NCBI GenBank assembly: GCA_947174945.1
Contig: CAMWKZ010000001.1
Span: 1 to 64,000, forward strand
Direction of reading: 5' to 3'
DNA length: 64,000 bases
From: an uncultured Prevotellaceae bacterium
Lineage (GTDB): Bacteria > Bacteroidota > Bacteroidia > Bacteroidales > Bacteroidaceae
Part shown: positions 38,783 through 48,826 of the stretch, in pieces
Numbering within the stretch: position 1 is the stretch's first letter
Layout of the letters: each line of letters starts with the position of its first letter
The notes under the pieces: model-generated
The model's input: the letters and a program-made list of their open reading frames with translations, nothing else
Databases searched by the model: none
Told to the model about the DNA's origin: nothing
Made by a program: the position numbers and the translations under genes

Positions 38783-41700
38783 ATGAGCGCAAACATACCT
38801 CAGGAGTTCAATAACTTCTTCCTCAAAGACGTGTCGTTTGTCAATCTGATGACACGTCGCATCTTCAACGTGTTGATAGTTGCCAACCCCTACGATGCCT
38901 TCATGCTGGAGGACGACGGACGGGTGGATGAAAAGATTTTCGACGAGTATATGGAGCTGGGACTGCGCTACCCGCCTACGTTCACTCAGGTGTCGACCAC
39001 CGAGGAGGCCAGTCAGGTGCTGCAGACTACGGACATCGACCTCGTTATCTGTATGCCGGGTAATGCCGACAACGATGCCTTTGCCGTGGCTCGCGATGTC
39101 AAGCAACTGGCTCCGCAGGTGCCCTGCGTGGTGCTGACGCCATTCTCACATGGTATCACCAAGCGCATTGAACATGAGGATATGTCCATCTTCGACTACG
39201 TGTTCTGCTGGCTGGGCAACACCAACCTCATCCTCTCTATCATCAAGCTAATCGAGGACAAGATGAACATCGAGCACGACATCCACGAGGCTGGCGTGCA
39301 GATGCTCTTGCTGGTCGAGGACAATATCCGTTTTTACTCCAGCGTACTGCCCAACCTTTACAACTACATTCTGCAGCAGTCGCAGAACTTCTCTACCGAG
39401 GCGCTGAACCCCCATGCTGCCGCCCAGCGCAAGCGAGGCCGCCCGAAGGTGGTGCTGGCCACCAACTATGAGGAGGCTATGGAGTGGTACGACCGCTACC
39501 ACGACAACGTATTAGGCGTTATCAGCGACACGCGCTTCCCCATGACCACCCCCGTAGGCCGCTTGTCGCACGTTGAGGAGGGCGATGCCGAGGCGGGTCT
39601 GAAACTGCTACGCGAGATACGCCGCCGCGACGAGTACGTGCCGCTGATTCTGCAAAGTTCGGAGATTGTAAACAAGGAGAAAGCAGAGGTCGAGAAGTTC
39701 CACTTCGTCGATAAGAACTCTAAAAAGATGAACGTCGACCTACGCCAGCTTATCGAGGAGCACATGGGTTTCGGCGACTTTGTCTTCCGCGACCCTGCGA
39801 CCCGTGAGGAGATTGCCCGCGTGGCTACGCTGAAGGAGTTGCAGGACAATATCTTCAAGATTCCGCGCGACTCAATGCTTTACCACGTGTCGCGCAACCA
39901 CATGAGCCGCTGGCTCTGTGCCCGTGCGATTTTCCCCGTATCGCAGTTCTTGAAGACTGTCACGTGGCATAAGCTACAGGATGTGGATGCCCACCGCCAG
40001 ATTATCTTCGACGCCATTGTGCAGTACCGCCGCATGAAGAATATTGGTATCGTGGCCGTGTTCGACCGCCTGAAGTTCGACCGCTATGCTCACTTTGCCC
40101 GCATCGGTGAAGGCTCGTTGGGCGGTAAGGGCCGTGGCCTCGCGTTCCTTGATAATATTATTAAGCGCCATCCTGAACTCAACCAGTTCGAGAACGCTAC
40201 CGTCCACATCCCGAAGACCGTGGTGCTATGTACCGACTTCTTCGACGAGTTTATGGATAACAACAACCTGTGGGGCATTGCACTGAGCGATGCACCCGAC
40301 GAGGAAATACTGCAGCACTTTATGCGCGCTCAGTTGCCCGACTCGCTGATTGCCGACTTCTTTACCTTCTTCGATGCCGTCAAGTCGCCCATTGCCGTGC
40401 GCTCGTCGTCGCTGCTCGAGGATTCCCACTACCAGCCTTTTGCTGGCATCTACAGCACCTATATGATTCCCTGTCTGGACGACAAGTACGAAATGCTGCG
40501 GATGCTGGCCTGTGCCATCAAGGCCGTGTATGCTTCCGTCTACTATAAGGACTCGAAGGCCTACATGACTGCCACCAGCAACGTGATTGACCAAGAGAAA
40601 ATGGCTGTCATCCTGCAGGAGGTGGTTGGCAAGACATACGGTACTCGCTTTTATCCCACGTTCTCGGGTGTGCTGCGCTCGCTCAACTACTATCCCATCG
40701 GCGACGAGCAGTCGGAGGAGGGTATTGCGTCGCTGGCCCTCGGACTGGGTAAGTACATCGTTGATGGTGGCCAGACGCTGCGCGTGTCGCCCTATCATCC
40801 GCATCAGGTGCTGCAAACCTCAGAGATGGATACGGCCCTCAAGGAGACGCAGACGCGCTTCTATGCGCTCGATATGTCGCACGTGGGCGATGACTTCAAG
40901 GTGGACGACGGCTTTAACATCCTCAACCTGCGCGTAAAGGAGGCCGACAAGGACCAGTCGCTGCAAGGCATTGCCTCGACCTACGACCCCAACGACCAAA
41001 TCATCCGTGATGGCATCTACGAGGGTGGCCGTAAGGTTATCTCCTTCTCTGGCGTGCTGCAACACGGCATCTTCCCCCTGCCCGAAATCCTGCAACTGGC
41101 TCAGAAATACGGCTCTGAGGAGATGCGTCGTCCCGTAGAGATTGAGTTCGCCTGTAATCTGGAAGGGGCGGGCAGCGACACGTCTGGCGACTTCTACCTG
41201 CTCCAGATACGCCCCATTGTCGACTCCAAGCAGGTGCTCGACGAAGACCTGTCTGCCGTTCCCGACGACCAGTGCCTGTTGCGCTCGCACAACTCGCTGG
41301 GTCACGGCATCTCCGAAGACGTGGTTGATGTGGTCTATGTCAAGGCCGACGATGACTTCACGGCAGCCAACAATCCACGGATAGCCGACGAAATAGAGCG
41401 AATCAACCGCCGCTTCTTGGCGGAGGACAAGAACTACGTGCTTATTGGCCCGGGCCGATGGGGCTCCAGCGACTACTGGCTGGGCATTCCCGTTAAGTGG
41501 CCGCACATCTCTGCTGCCCGCGTTATCGTCGAGGCTGGCCTGAAGAACTATCACGTAGACCCCTCGCAGGGCACCCATTTCTTCCAGAACCTCACCTCCT
41601 TCGGCGTCGGCTACTTCACCATCAACACCTATACGGGCGACGGTGTGCTGCAAAAAGACATCCTCGACCAGATGCCTGCCGTCGAGGAAACCGAGTTCGT

Positions 41701-41791
41701 GCGCCACGTGCGCTTCCCCCGTCCGCTACGCATCATGATGGACGGCAAGAAGCAACATGGCGTAGTCCTGTTGCCCTCCTCAACCGACTAA
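38783..41791 (+). CDS. Two receiver-like domains fused to PEP/pyruvate-binding (PPDK_N-like) domain
   Basis: N-terminal receiver-like folds (FNVLIVANPYDAF...; MLLLVEDNIRFY...VISDTRFP...LQSSE...FVDKNSK); GEGSLGGKGRGLAFLDNII; PIAVRSSSLLEDSHYQPFAGIYSTYM. Confidence 0.85.
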   Translation: MSANIPQEFNNFFLKDVSFVNLMTRRIFNVLIVANPYDAFMLEDDGRVDEKIFDEYMELGLRYPPTFTQVSTTEEASQVLQTTDIDLVICMPGNADNDAFAVARDVKQLAPQVPCVVLTPFSHGITKRIEHEDMSIFDYVFCWLGNTNLILSIIKLIEDKMNIEHDIHEAGVQMLLLVEDNIRFYSSVLPNLYNYILQQSQNFSTEALNPHAAAQRKRGRPKVVLATNYEEAMEWYDRYHDNVLGVISDTRFPMTTPVGRLSHVEEGDAEAGLKLLREIRRRDEYVPLILQSSEIVNKEKAEVEKFHFVDKNSKKMNVDLRQLIEEHMGFGDFVFRDPATREEIARVATLKELQDNIFKIPRDSMLYHVSRNHMSRWLCARAIFPVSQFLKTVTWHKLQDVDAHRQIIFDAIVQYRRMKNIGIVAVFDRLKFDRYAHFARIGEGSLGGKGRGLAFLDNIIKRHPELNQFENATVHIPKTVVLCTDFFDEFMDNNNLWGIALSDAPDEEILQHFMRAQLPDSLIADFFTFFDAVKSPIAVRSSSLLEDSHYQPFAGIYSTYMIPCLDDKYEMLRMLACAIKAVYASVYYKDSKAYMTATSNVIDQEKMAVILQEVVGKTYGTRFYPTFSGVLRSLNYYPIGDEQSEEGIASLALGLGKYIVDGGQTLRVSPYHPHQVLQTSEMDTALKETQTRFYALDMSHVGDDFKVDDGFNILNLRVKEADKDQSLQGIASTYDPNDQIIRDGIYEGGRKVISFSGVLQHGIFPLPEILQLAQKYGSEEMRRPVEIEFACNLEGAGSDTSGDFYLLQIRPIVDSKQVLDEDLSAVPDDQCLLRSHNSLGHGISEDVVDVVYVKADDDFTAANNPRIADEIERINRRFLAEDKNYVLIGPGRWGSSDYWLGIPVKWPHISAARVIVEAGLKNYHVDPSQGTHFFQNLTSFGVGYFTINTYTGDGVLQKDILDQMPAVEETEFVRHVRFPRPLRIMMDGKKQHGVVLLPSSTD

Positions 41792-41806
41792 CAAGCACCA
41801 TACCCT

Positions 41807-41892
41807 TGGAAAGAACCGTTCTTACCCCCGGAAAGAGCCGTTCTTTCCACGAGTAAGACCCGTTCTTTCTCAGGGAAGGAACGGGTCTTACT
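41807..41892. repeat. Family B 22-bp-period dyad repeat, copy 2
   Basis: Units with CCGTT G at 41818, 41840, 41862; third unit AGTAAGACCCGTTCTTTCT pairs with AGGGAAGGAACGGGTCTTACT. Confidence 0.88.
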
Positions 41893-41905
41893 CTCTATAA
41901 CCTCT

Positions 41906-42955
41906 TTACCATGTATGTTTCAGCAGCCGGCGTAGCTCCTTTTTCGTGATGTAGGTCACGGCTCCGTGCTTCTGTTCTGAGAAGTTAGTGCGCTTCATCG
42001 GACTGTCAGGAGCGTCGAAGTAGCCGATGGGGCGGTAGTGCAGGAAGTCCGTGGTCTCGACGAAACCAAAGTTCATGGGGTTGATGCGGTAGTTGTCGTA
42101 CATCACCACATAGGTGTCAGTGCCCAGTCGCTGCCAGCAACAGGGAGCCTCGTGGCCTCGCTTCTCATTGTCCTGATAGGCTTCGTCGAAGGTGTAGGGG
42201 CCTGTGATGTGCTGGGCTGTGGCATGTTTGGGCGTGGCCGTATGCTCATGGCTGACGTAGAACAGATGGTATTGGTCGCCCACCTTGATGATGTCCGAAT
42301 CGATGATGCTATAAGCCCGTGCAGGAGCTTCGACCAACAGCCGTGGCTGACTGGTCAGTGCTGTGAAGTCGTTGTTGACATAGGCATAGTAGATGGCATT
42401 CTTCCCGTTGCCTTGGCGCACGGTGAAGTGAATGAGCAACTGGCCTGTCTCGTCGTCGAACACCGTCTCGGGAGCCCATACGCACCCCACTTCTGACCAT
42501 TTCATGTCCTCTTGGTCTGGCAACTGGCTGAAGTCAATATTGGTACGGCTCCAGTGCGTGAGGTCGTGACTTTTCATAAGCACCAGTCCGCGGTTGTTGC
42601 CCCATCCGTACTTGTTGCCGTCGCGCTCCCATTCCGTAGTGCGCTTGCCGTCACGCAGTCCGAATACGTGCAGGTCGGTCATGGCCAGATAGAAGGCTCC
42701 GTCAGCCCCACGGAAGATGTGTGGGTCGCGGATGCCGCGCTGCATGGCGATGGAGTCGCCGCCGATGACTGGCTGGTCGTTGTTCAGGGCTGTCCATGTG
42801 TAGCCGTCTTGACTGACAGCCATGTGTAGCCCGTGGTCTTGGTCTTTGTGGTACACCATCAGGTAGGCCGCCAGCTTGCCGCCCTTGGCGTTGCCCATAG
42901 TTGGCATCAAGGACAGTAAGAAGTAAAGTGATACTAATCTTTTTAATGTTTTCAT
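41906..42955 (-). CDS. Glycoside hydrolase family 43-like (five-bladed beta-propeller) secreted enzyme
   Basis: Signal peptide; RDPHIFRGADGAFYLAMTDLHV, SEVGCVWAPETVFDDETGQLLIHFT, YSIIDSDIIKVGDQYHLFYVSHE. Confidence 0.75.
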   Translation of the reverse strand: MKTLKRLVSLYFLLSLMPTMGNAKGGKLAAYLMVYHKDQDHGLHMAVSQDGYTWTALNNDQPVIGGDSIAMQRGIRDPHIFRGADGAFYLAMTDLHVFGLRDGKRTTEWERDGNKYGWGNNRGLVLMKSHDLTHWSRTNIDFSQLPDQEDMKWSEVGCVWAPETVFDDETGQLLIHFTVRQGNGKNAIYYAYVNNDFTALTSQPRLLVEAPARAYSIIDSDIIKVGDQYHLFYVSHEHTATPKHATAQHITGPYTFDEAYQDNEKRGHEAPCCWQRLGTDTYVVMYDNYRINPMNFGFVETTDFLHYRPIGYFDAPDSPMKRTNFSEQKHGAVTYITKKELRRLLKHTW

Positions 42956-42993
42956 ATTCTAAATGTATTGTTTCTTGTGCAGAGGTGGTAGGT

Positions 42994-43980
42994 TTATTGC
43001 CCGCCCAATCGTGAGAAGTATTCGATAATGTCTTCCCATGTTTTGAACGTGTCAGAGCCGTATTCCAGCAGGGTGGTCATCGTGTCGCTCTCCTTTTGGC
43101 GACTGATAAGGTAGTCACCGTAGAGTAGGTCGCGGCGGTAGGTGTAGATAGTGTGGTGCCATGCAGGCACGTTAATGTGCTTTTCAAGCCACGCTGAAAT
43201 CGTAGTGTACTGGGCACATGGAGCCATGAAATAAAGCTGATAGTGCTCGATGAGCAGTCGCACGGCCTTTTGGAGTGATGAGGCAGGCTTCTGGTAGGCA
43301 TCGAGCATGGTCTCTATACCTATATATATAATGGGACGCTCACGGTGTTCCTGACGGTCGTCGAGCCATCGGATGACGGGTACAACGCTGTGCATAAACG
43401 ACTTGTCGTTCATGCGGTGCTCGCCGTGGAAGTGCAGTGCCTGCGGATAGTGCTCGTGGAACAGGTCGTAGGTGTCGACCGTGGTGTCCTCGTCGCCAAA
43501 GAGTCCAAAAACGCGTTGGCGGTCTTCGTCGTTGATGCCTTCAAAGCGGTGCTCTGACTGCTCGCGGTATTCCTTGATAAGTGCCTTGTCGACATAAAAC
43601 TCCTGTATGCCGTCCAGTCGGGGATTTTGAAACTGTTGGGTGCCGGTCATGCCGTGTGCCCGCATCGTTTCACCCATCTCTAAAGCCGGGTTAACACAGA
43701 TTCGGTCGAAGCCACGCAACTGCTCGGCATACATGCCACCCATCGATGTGCCAATGATGAGGCTGGGCTGCTCCTGTTGGCAAATGTCGCGCAGCAGGGC
43801 AATGGCCTCTTGGGGATGGATGGGCAGGTCTGGAGCAATCACTCGGGCATTGGGCATTACTTCGCGCAGACGGGTCACCGTACCTGATTGCCCGCTACTG
43901 CCAAACCCGTGACAATAGAGCACGGTCTTGCCGGCGCACATGTCAGGAAATTGCTTGATGTAAGGATTTTCTGTTGCCAT
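42994..43980 (-). CDS. YqiA/YcfP-like alpha/beta hydrolase with C-terminal extension
   Basis: KTVLYCHGFGSSGQSGTVTRLREVMPNARVIAPDLPI, LIIGTSMGGMYAEQL. Confidence 0.75.
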   Translation of the reverse strand: MATENPYIKQFPDMCAGKTVLYCHGFGSSGQSGTVTRLREVMPNARVIAPDLPIHPQEAIALLRDICQQEQPSLIIGTSMGGMYAEQLRGFDRICVNPALEMGETMRAHGMTGTQQFQNPRLDGIQEFYVDKALIKEYREQSEHRFEGINDEDRQRVFGLFGDEDTTVDTYDLFHEHYPQALHFHGEHRMNDKSFMHSVVPVIRWLDDRQEHRERPIIYIGIETMLDAYQKPASSLQKAVRLLIEHYQLYFMAPCAQYTTISAWLEKHINVPAWHHTIYTYRRDLLYGDYLISRQKESDTMTTLLEYGSDTFKTWEDIIEYFSRLGGQ

Positions 43981-44089
43981 GTGTGCAAAAGTACAAAATA
44001 ATTATGGTTTTACTTGCTTTTTTCAAATATTTTAGCTACTTTTGCGCTTAAATCGTAACTTTATTTATCCACTTAAACAATTAAGCATT

Positions 44090-44770
44090 ATGAAAAAGTA
44101 TTTAGCAGAAATGGTGGGCACGATGGTGCTCGTACTGATGGGCTGTGGCGTTGCTGTCAGCTTGGGTTGTGACCCTATTAATAATATTCCTGCTGTGGTA
44201 GGTACGGCTTTCGCCTTCGGACTGGCCGTTGTCGCTATGGCTTATACCATCGGCGGTATTTCTGGTTGCCACATCAATCCAGCTATTACGCTGGGTTGCA
44301 TCGTAGCAGGTCGTATGGAAGCTAAAGAGGGGGCCATGTATATGCTGTTCCAGTGTATCGGTGCTTTCATTGGTTCGCTGCTGCTCTATGTCCTGACTGC
44401 CAATGTTCCAGGACTGGAGGGTACGGGTGCTAACGACCTGCAGGCCAACGTGTCAGTGCTGGGTGGTCTGCTGGCTGAGATTATCTTTACCTGTGTTTTT
44501 GTGCTCGTTGTACTGGGCGCTACGGCCAAGACCAATGGTGCCACTAATAACTTTGCAGGTCTGGCCATCGGTCTGAGCCTCGTACTGGTTCATCTGGTTT
44601 GCATCCGTTATACTGGCACGTCGGTTAACCCTGCCCGTTCATTGGCTCCGGCTATTTTCCAAGGCGGTACAGCATTGGCCAACCTCTGGATATTCATTGT
44701 CGGCCCGTTTGTAGGTGGTGCACTGGCAGCCTGCATCTGGAAACTTATCGAGCCTGCTGAGAAGAAGTAG
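44090..44770 (+). CDS. MIP family channel (aquaporin Z-like)
   Basis: GGISGCHINPAITLG and GTSVNPARSLAPAIF NPA motifs. Confidence 0.95.
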   Translation: MKKYLAEMVGTMVLVLMGCGVAVSLGCDPINNIPAVVGTAFAFGLAVVAMAYTIGGISGCHINPAITLGCIVAGRMEAKEGAMYMLFQCIGAFIGSLLLYVLTANVPGLEGTGANDLQANVSVLGGLLAEIIFTCVFVLVVLGATAKTNGATNNFAGLAIGLSLVLVHLVCIRYTGTSVNPARSLAPAIFQGGTALANLWIFIVGPFVGGALAACIWKLIEPAEKK

Positions 44771-44839
44771 AAACTTTTAAAATCCGTGAAAAGCCGTAAT
44801 AATTAATCATTCATACATTCGTAATTCACAAATATTTCG

Positions 44840-44847
44840 TACCTTTG
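44840..44847 (+). promoter_or_regulatory. TACCTTTG -7 element upstream of fba
   Basis: TAnnTTTG match 42 nt before the ATG. Confidence 0.5.
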
Positions 44848-44888
44848 CGGCCAAATAGATTTTTAACTAACAATTTAATATTACAATT

Positions 44889-45890
44889 ATGGTAAATTAC
44901 AAAGATTTGGGGCTTGTCAATACCCGCGAGATGTTCAAGAAGGCAGTAGCCGGTGGCTATGCCATTCCTGCTTTCAACTTTAACACGATGGAGCAGATGC
45001 AGGCTATTGTACAGGCTGCCGTTGAGACCAAGTCACCCGTCATCATGCAGGTATCGAAAGGTGCCCGTAACTATGCCAACGCCACTATCCTGCGCTATAT
45101 GGCGGAGGGTGCTGTGGCATACGCCAAGGAACTGGGTTGTGAGCATCCTGAAATCGTACTCCATCTGGACCACGGCGATAGCTTCGAGATTTGCAAGGAT
45201 TGTATCGATATGGGCTTCTCCAGCGTCATGATTGATGGTAGCTCGCTGCCCTATGAGGACAATATCGCTCTGACCAAGAAGGTGGTTGAGTATGCTCATC
45301 AGTACGATGTGACTGTTGAGGCTGAGCTGGGTGTGCTGGCTGGCGTTGAGGACGAGGTAGTAGCTGAGGAGTCTCACTACACCAAGCCTGAGGAGGTTAT
45401 CGACTTCGCAACCCGCACAGGCTGCGACTCGCTGGCTATCTCTATCGGTACTTCACACGGTGCTTACAAGTTCAAGCCCGAGCAGTGTACCCGCGACCCG
45501 AAGACTGGTAAGCTCGTTCCTCCCCCATTGGCATTCGACGTGCTGCATGAGATTGAGAGCAAGCTGCCCGGATTCCCCATCGTGCTCCACGGTTCTTCAT
45601 CCGTTCCTCAGGAGGAGGTAGACACCATCAACAAGTTTGGTGGCAACCTGCCCGATGCCGTTGGTATCCCCGAGGAGCAGCTGCGTGAGGCCTCTAAGAG
45701 TGCTGTCTGCAAGATTAACATTGACTCTGACTCTCGTCTGGCCATGACTGCTGCTATCCGCCAGTATCTGGCTGAGCATCCTGACCACTTCGACCCACGT
45801 CAGTATTTGAAGCCCGCCCGCGACAACATGAAGAAGATGTACATCCACAAGATTGTGAATGTGCTTGGTTCTGATGGCAAACTGGCTTAA
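44889..45890 (+). CDS. fba: Class II fructose-bisphosphate aldolase
   Basis: AIPAFNFNTMEQMQAIVQAA, VLHLDHGDSFEICKDCIDMGFSSVMIDGSSLPYEDNI, ISIGTSHGAYKF. Confidence 0.95.
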   Translation: MVNYKDLGLVNTREMFKKAVAGGYAIPAFNFNTMEQMQAIVQAAVETKSPVIMQVSKGARNYANATILRYMAEGAVAYAKELGCEHPEIVLHLDHGDSFEICKDCIDMGFSSVMIDGSSLPYEDNIALTKKVVEYAHQYDVTVEAELGVLAGVEDEVVAEESHYTKPEEVIDFATRTGCDSLAISIGTSHGAYKFKPEQCTRDPKTGKLVPPPLAFDVLHEIESKLPGFPIVLHGSSSVPQEEVDTINKFGGNLPDAVGIPEEQLREASKSAVCKINIDSDSRLAMTAAIRQYLAEHPDHFDPRQYLKPARDNMKKMYIHKIVNVLGSDGKLA

Positions 45891-45917
45891 TTAGGACTTA
45901 GATAACAATAATAATTA

Positions 45918-45952
45918 CAGGGCAGGAACCGAAGTTCCTGCCCTGTTTTCTT
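45918..45952 (+). terminator. Intrinsic terminator after fba
   Basis: CAGGGCAGGAAC CGAA GTTCCTGCCCTG TTTTCTT. Confidence 0.92.
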
Positions 45953-45978
45953 TGACTGCGAAACGTTAGCAATGGTGA

Positions 45979-47493
45979 TTATTCTTGCAATCGCTTGAAA
46001 GCCTGTGGTAGGTATTGGATGAGGTCACCTGCCGTTAGGCTCTCTTCGCCTAAGTCGTTGGCGGCCAAGTCACCTGCCAAGCCGTGCAGATAAACGCCTA
46101 CGACGCAGGCATCCTCTTGTTTGTAACCACGAGCCAATAGGCCGGTGATGATGCCCGTCAGCACATCGCCGCTGCCAGCAGTAGCCATACCTGCATTGCC
46201 TGTCGGGTTAAACAGGATGTGGCCGTCGGGCATACAGATAGCTGTATAATGACCCTTTACGATGACGTGGCCTTGCAAACGTTCAGCGAGATTGCGAGCC
46301 TTGGTCAGTCGCTCATAGCTATCGGCAGAGTGCCCTTCCAGTCGGTCGAACTCCTTGGGGTGTGGCGTGAGGATGATACCCTTCGGCAACTGCTGCATCC
46401 AAGCACGGTGATTGGCCAGTATGTTCAGTGCATCGGCATCGGTCACGATGGGGCATTGCGTTCTGCGCAGCTGGGTGATGAGGGCAATAGCCGTCTGTTC
46501 ACTCTGTCCGAGACCAGAACCAACTCCCAGTGCCTGATAGGTTTCGGTGTCAACAGCCTCGGCAAAGATAGTCTCTTCCGAGCCTGTCTGTACGATGGCC
46601 TCAGGGACTGATATTTGCAAAATAGAGACGTTGCGCTTGGGCGTATTGACCGTTACCTTGCCGGCACCTGCACGCAAACAAGCCTTAGCAGCCAGTACGG
46701 CAGCTCCCGCCATGCCGTAGCTGCCAGCGATAAGCAGGGCACTACCCATCTGTCCCTTATGGGCAAAAGAATCGCGGGGGAGCAGTCGAGAGCGCACATC
46801 GGCCTCCTCGACTATCGTGTATTGAGCGTCAGTCTTGTTAATGCCCTCCTGACTAAGTCGGATGTCAAGGACTTGGAGGTGGCCGACGAACTGCTGGTTC
46901 TCAGCGAACAGGAACGCCAGCTTGGGCTGTTGCAGGGTCAATGTCCTCGTAGCCCGAATGATGTTGGCCCGCACATTGTACGTGTTGTCCTCCGTCATCA
47001 GGCCCGACGGTACATCAAGGCTGACTACTTGGGCAGACGAAGCGTTGATGTACTTGACCAGCGAGGAGAAACCACCTGCCAGCGGCTTGTTCAGCCCCGA
47101 CCCGAACAGGGCATCAATGACCAACATATTGTCTTCCAGCACAGGCGGGTCAAACTCCTGTATCACCTCTACATACTTGTGGATTCGCTTGCAGTCCTCC
47201 AGCCGCTTCTTGTTCGTGGCACAGTCGGGCGACAAATGACCGCTGATATTAAAGAGATAGGCAGACACCTGATAGCCTTGCTCGGCCAACATTCGTGCTA
47301 CCGCCAGCCCATCGCCACCGTTGTTGCCCGGACCGGCAAACACGACGACAGGCGTGGACGACGACCACACATCGGTGATAGCGCGTGTCAGTGTTCTGGC
47401 TGCGCGCTCCATCAAGTCGATGCTCGCAATGGGCTCGTGCTCGATGGTAAACTTGTCTAACTCATGGAGCTGATTGTTCGTAAATATCTTCAT
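45979..47493 (-). CDS. nnr: Bifunctional NAD(P)H-hydrate epimerase / ADP-dependent dehydratase
   Basis: VVFAGPGNNGGDGLAVARML, GNAGMATAGSGDVLTGIITGLLARG. Confidence 0.95.
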   Translation of the reverse strand: MKIFTNNQLHELDKFTIEHEPIASIDLMERAARTLTRAITDVWSSSTPVVVFAGPGNNGGDGLAVARMLAEQGYQVSAYLFNISGHLSPDCATNKKRLEDCKRIHKYVEVIQEFDPPVLEDNMLVIDALFGSGLNKPLAGGFSSLVKYINASSAQVVSLDVPSGLMTEDNTYNVRANIIRATRTLTLQQPKLAFLFAENQQFVGHLQVLDIRLSQEGINKTDAQYTIVEEADVRSRLLPRDSFAHKGQMGSALLIAGSYGMAGAAVLAAKACLRAGAGKVTVNTPKRNVSILQISVPEAIVQTGSEETIFAEAVDTETYQALGVGSGLGQSEQTAIALITQLRRTQCPIVTDADALNILANHRAWMQQLPKGIILTPHPKEFDRLEGHSADSYERLTKARNLAERLQGHVIVKGHYTAICMPDGHILFNPTGNAGMATAGSGDVLTGIITGLLARGYKQEDACVVGVYLHGLAGDLAANDLGEESLTAGDLIQYLPQAFKRLQE

Positions 47494-47583
47494 TTGTGTG
47501 CAAAAATACGAAAAAATCCTAATACCTAACTCCTAATTCCCAATAATTTCGTAATTTTGTGCCAAATTTTATTTTCCGCATCA

Positions 47584-48123
47584 ATGAATATAGTAAGAAT
47601 CAAGGATAAAACATTCAAGGTGTCGATTCCAGAGAGTGAGATTAGACAGCGTGTCAAGGAACTGGCCACTGCCATCAACCACGACATGGAGGGTAAGAAC
47701 CCACTGTTGTTAGGGGTGCTGAACGGCTCGTTCATGTTTGCCGCAGACCTGATGCGCGAGCTGACGATACCTTGTGAGATATCCTTTGTCAAGCTGGCTT
47801 CATACCAAGGTACGACGTCGACGGGCAAGGTGAAGGAGGTGATTGGCATCAACGAAGACTTGACGGGCCGCACGGTCATCATCGTGGAGGACATCGTGGA
47901 CACGGGTGCCACGATGAAGCAGATGATAGAATCGCTGGGCACCCGCAACCCGGCATCGATAGACATCTGTACCCTCTTCGTCAAGCCCGACAAGCTGAAG
48001 GAACCGCTTGACATCAAGTATGCCGCTTTCTCCATACCCAACGACTTCATCGTAGGCTATGGGCTGGACTACGACCAGCAGGGCAGGCACTTGAAGGAGA
48101 TATATACGCTGGTGGAAGAATGA
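47584..48123 (+). CDS. hpt: Hypoxanthine phosphoribosyltransferase
   Basis: PLLLGVLNGSFMFAADL, VIIVEDIVDTGATM; internal start. Confidence 0.95.
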   Translation: MNIVRIKDKTFKVSIPESEIRQRVKELATAINHDMEGKNPLLLGVLNGSFMFAADLMRELTIPCEISFVKLASYQGTTSTGKVKEVIGINEDLTGRTVIIVEDIVDTGATMKQMIESLGTRNPASIDICTLFVKPDKLKEPLDIKYAAFSIPNDFIVGYGLDYDQQGRHLKEIYTLVEE

Positions 48124-48251
48124 GGCAAATTAAACTACCGCACCTGCCCAGCGACGTGGAGGCGCAGCCAAGCGACCTTGTCACAGACCTGTGGTATAAC
48201 AAAGGGAAGGAAACCAACATAAAGCAAGATAACGTAAAGGTAAAAATCAGG

Positions 48252-48824
48252 ATGAAGAATATTGTAATCTTCGGTGCTCCCGGCTCAGGCAAGGGAACAC
48301 AGAGCGACTTAATGATTAAGCACTACGGACTGGAGCATATCTCAACAGGCGACGTGCTGCGTAACGAAATCAAGAAGGGAACGGAGCTGGGTAAGACGGC
48401 TCAAGGGTTTATCGACAAGGGCAACCTGATTCCCGACGACCTGATGGTCAGCATTCTGGCTACGGTGTACGACGGGCTTGGGCGGGGCCACCAAGGGGTT
48501 ATCTTCGACGGATTCCCCCGTACCGTTCCGCAGGCCGAGGCACTGAAAAAGATGCTCAACGAGCGGGGCGACAAGGTGGCTGCCATGCTGGAGCTGGACG
48601 TGCCTGAGGACGAGCTGATGCAGCGACTCATCAAGCGCGGACAGGAGAGCGGACGCGCCGACGACAACGAGGAGACTATCAAGAAGCGTCTGGACGTATA
48701 TCGCTCGCAGACGTTGCCGCTTATCGAGTGGTACAAGCAGGAGGGACTGCACCACTATATCAACGGGTATGGTACGCTGGAGCGCATCTTCGGCGATATT
48801 CAGGAGGTAATCGACAATCTCTGA
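48252..48824 (+). CDS. adk: Adenylate kinase
   Basis: [52 protein letters not shown]. Confidence 0.96.
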   Translation: MKNIVIFGAPGSGKGTQSDLMIKHYGLEHISTGDVLRNEIKKGTELGKTAQGFIDKGNLIPDDLMVSILATVYDGLGRGHQGVIFDGFPRTVPQAEALKKMLNERGDKVAAMLELDVPEDELMQRLIKRGQESGRADDNEETIKKRLDVYRSQTLPLIEWYKQEGLHHYINGYGTLERIFGDIQEVIDNL

Positions 48825-48826
48825 CA

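Noticed and set aside
46615-47460. 281-aa plus-strand ORF opposite nnr
   Set aside because: Antisense shadow of a clear nnr gene.
48120-48251. 44-aa N-terminal extension of adenylate kinase
   Set aside because: Canonical adk start [15 protein letters not shown] at 48252; the extension has no family support.
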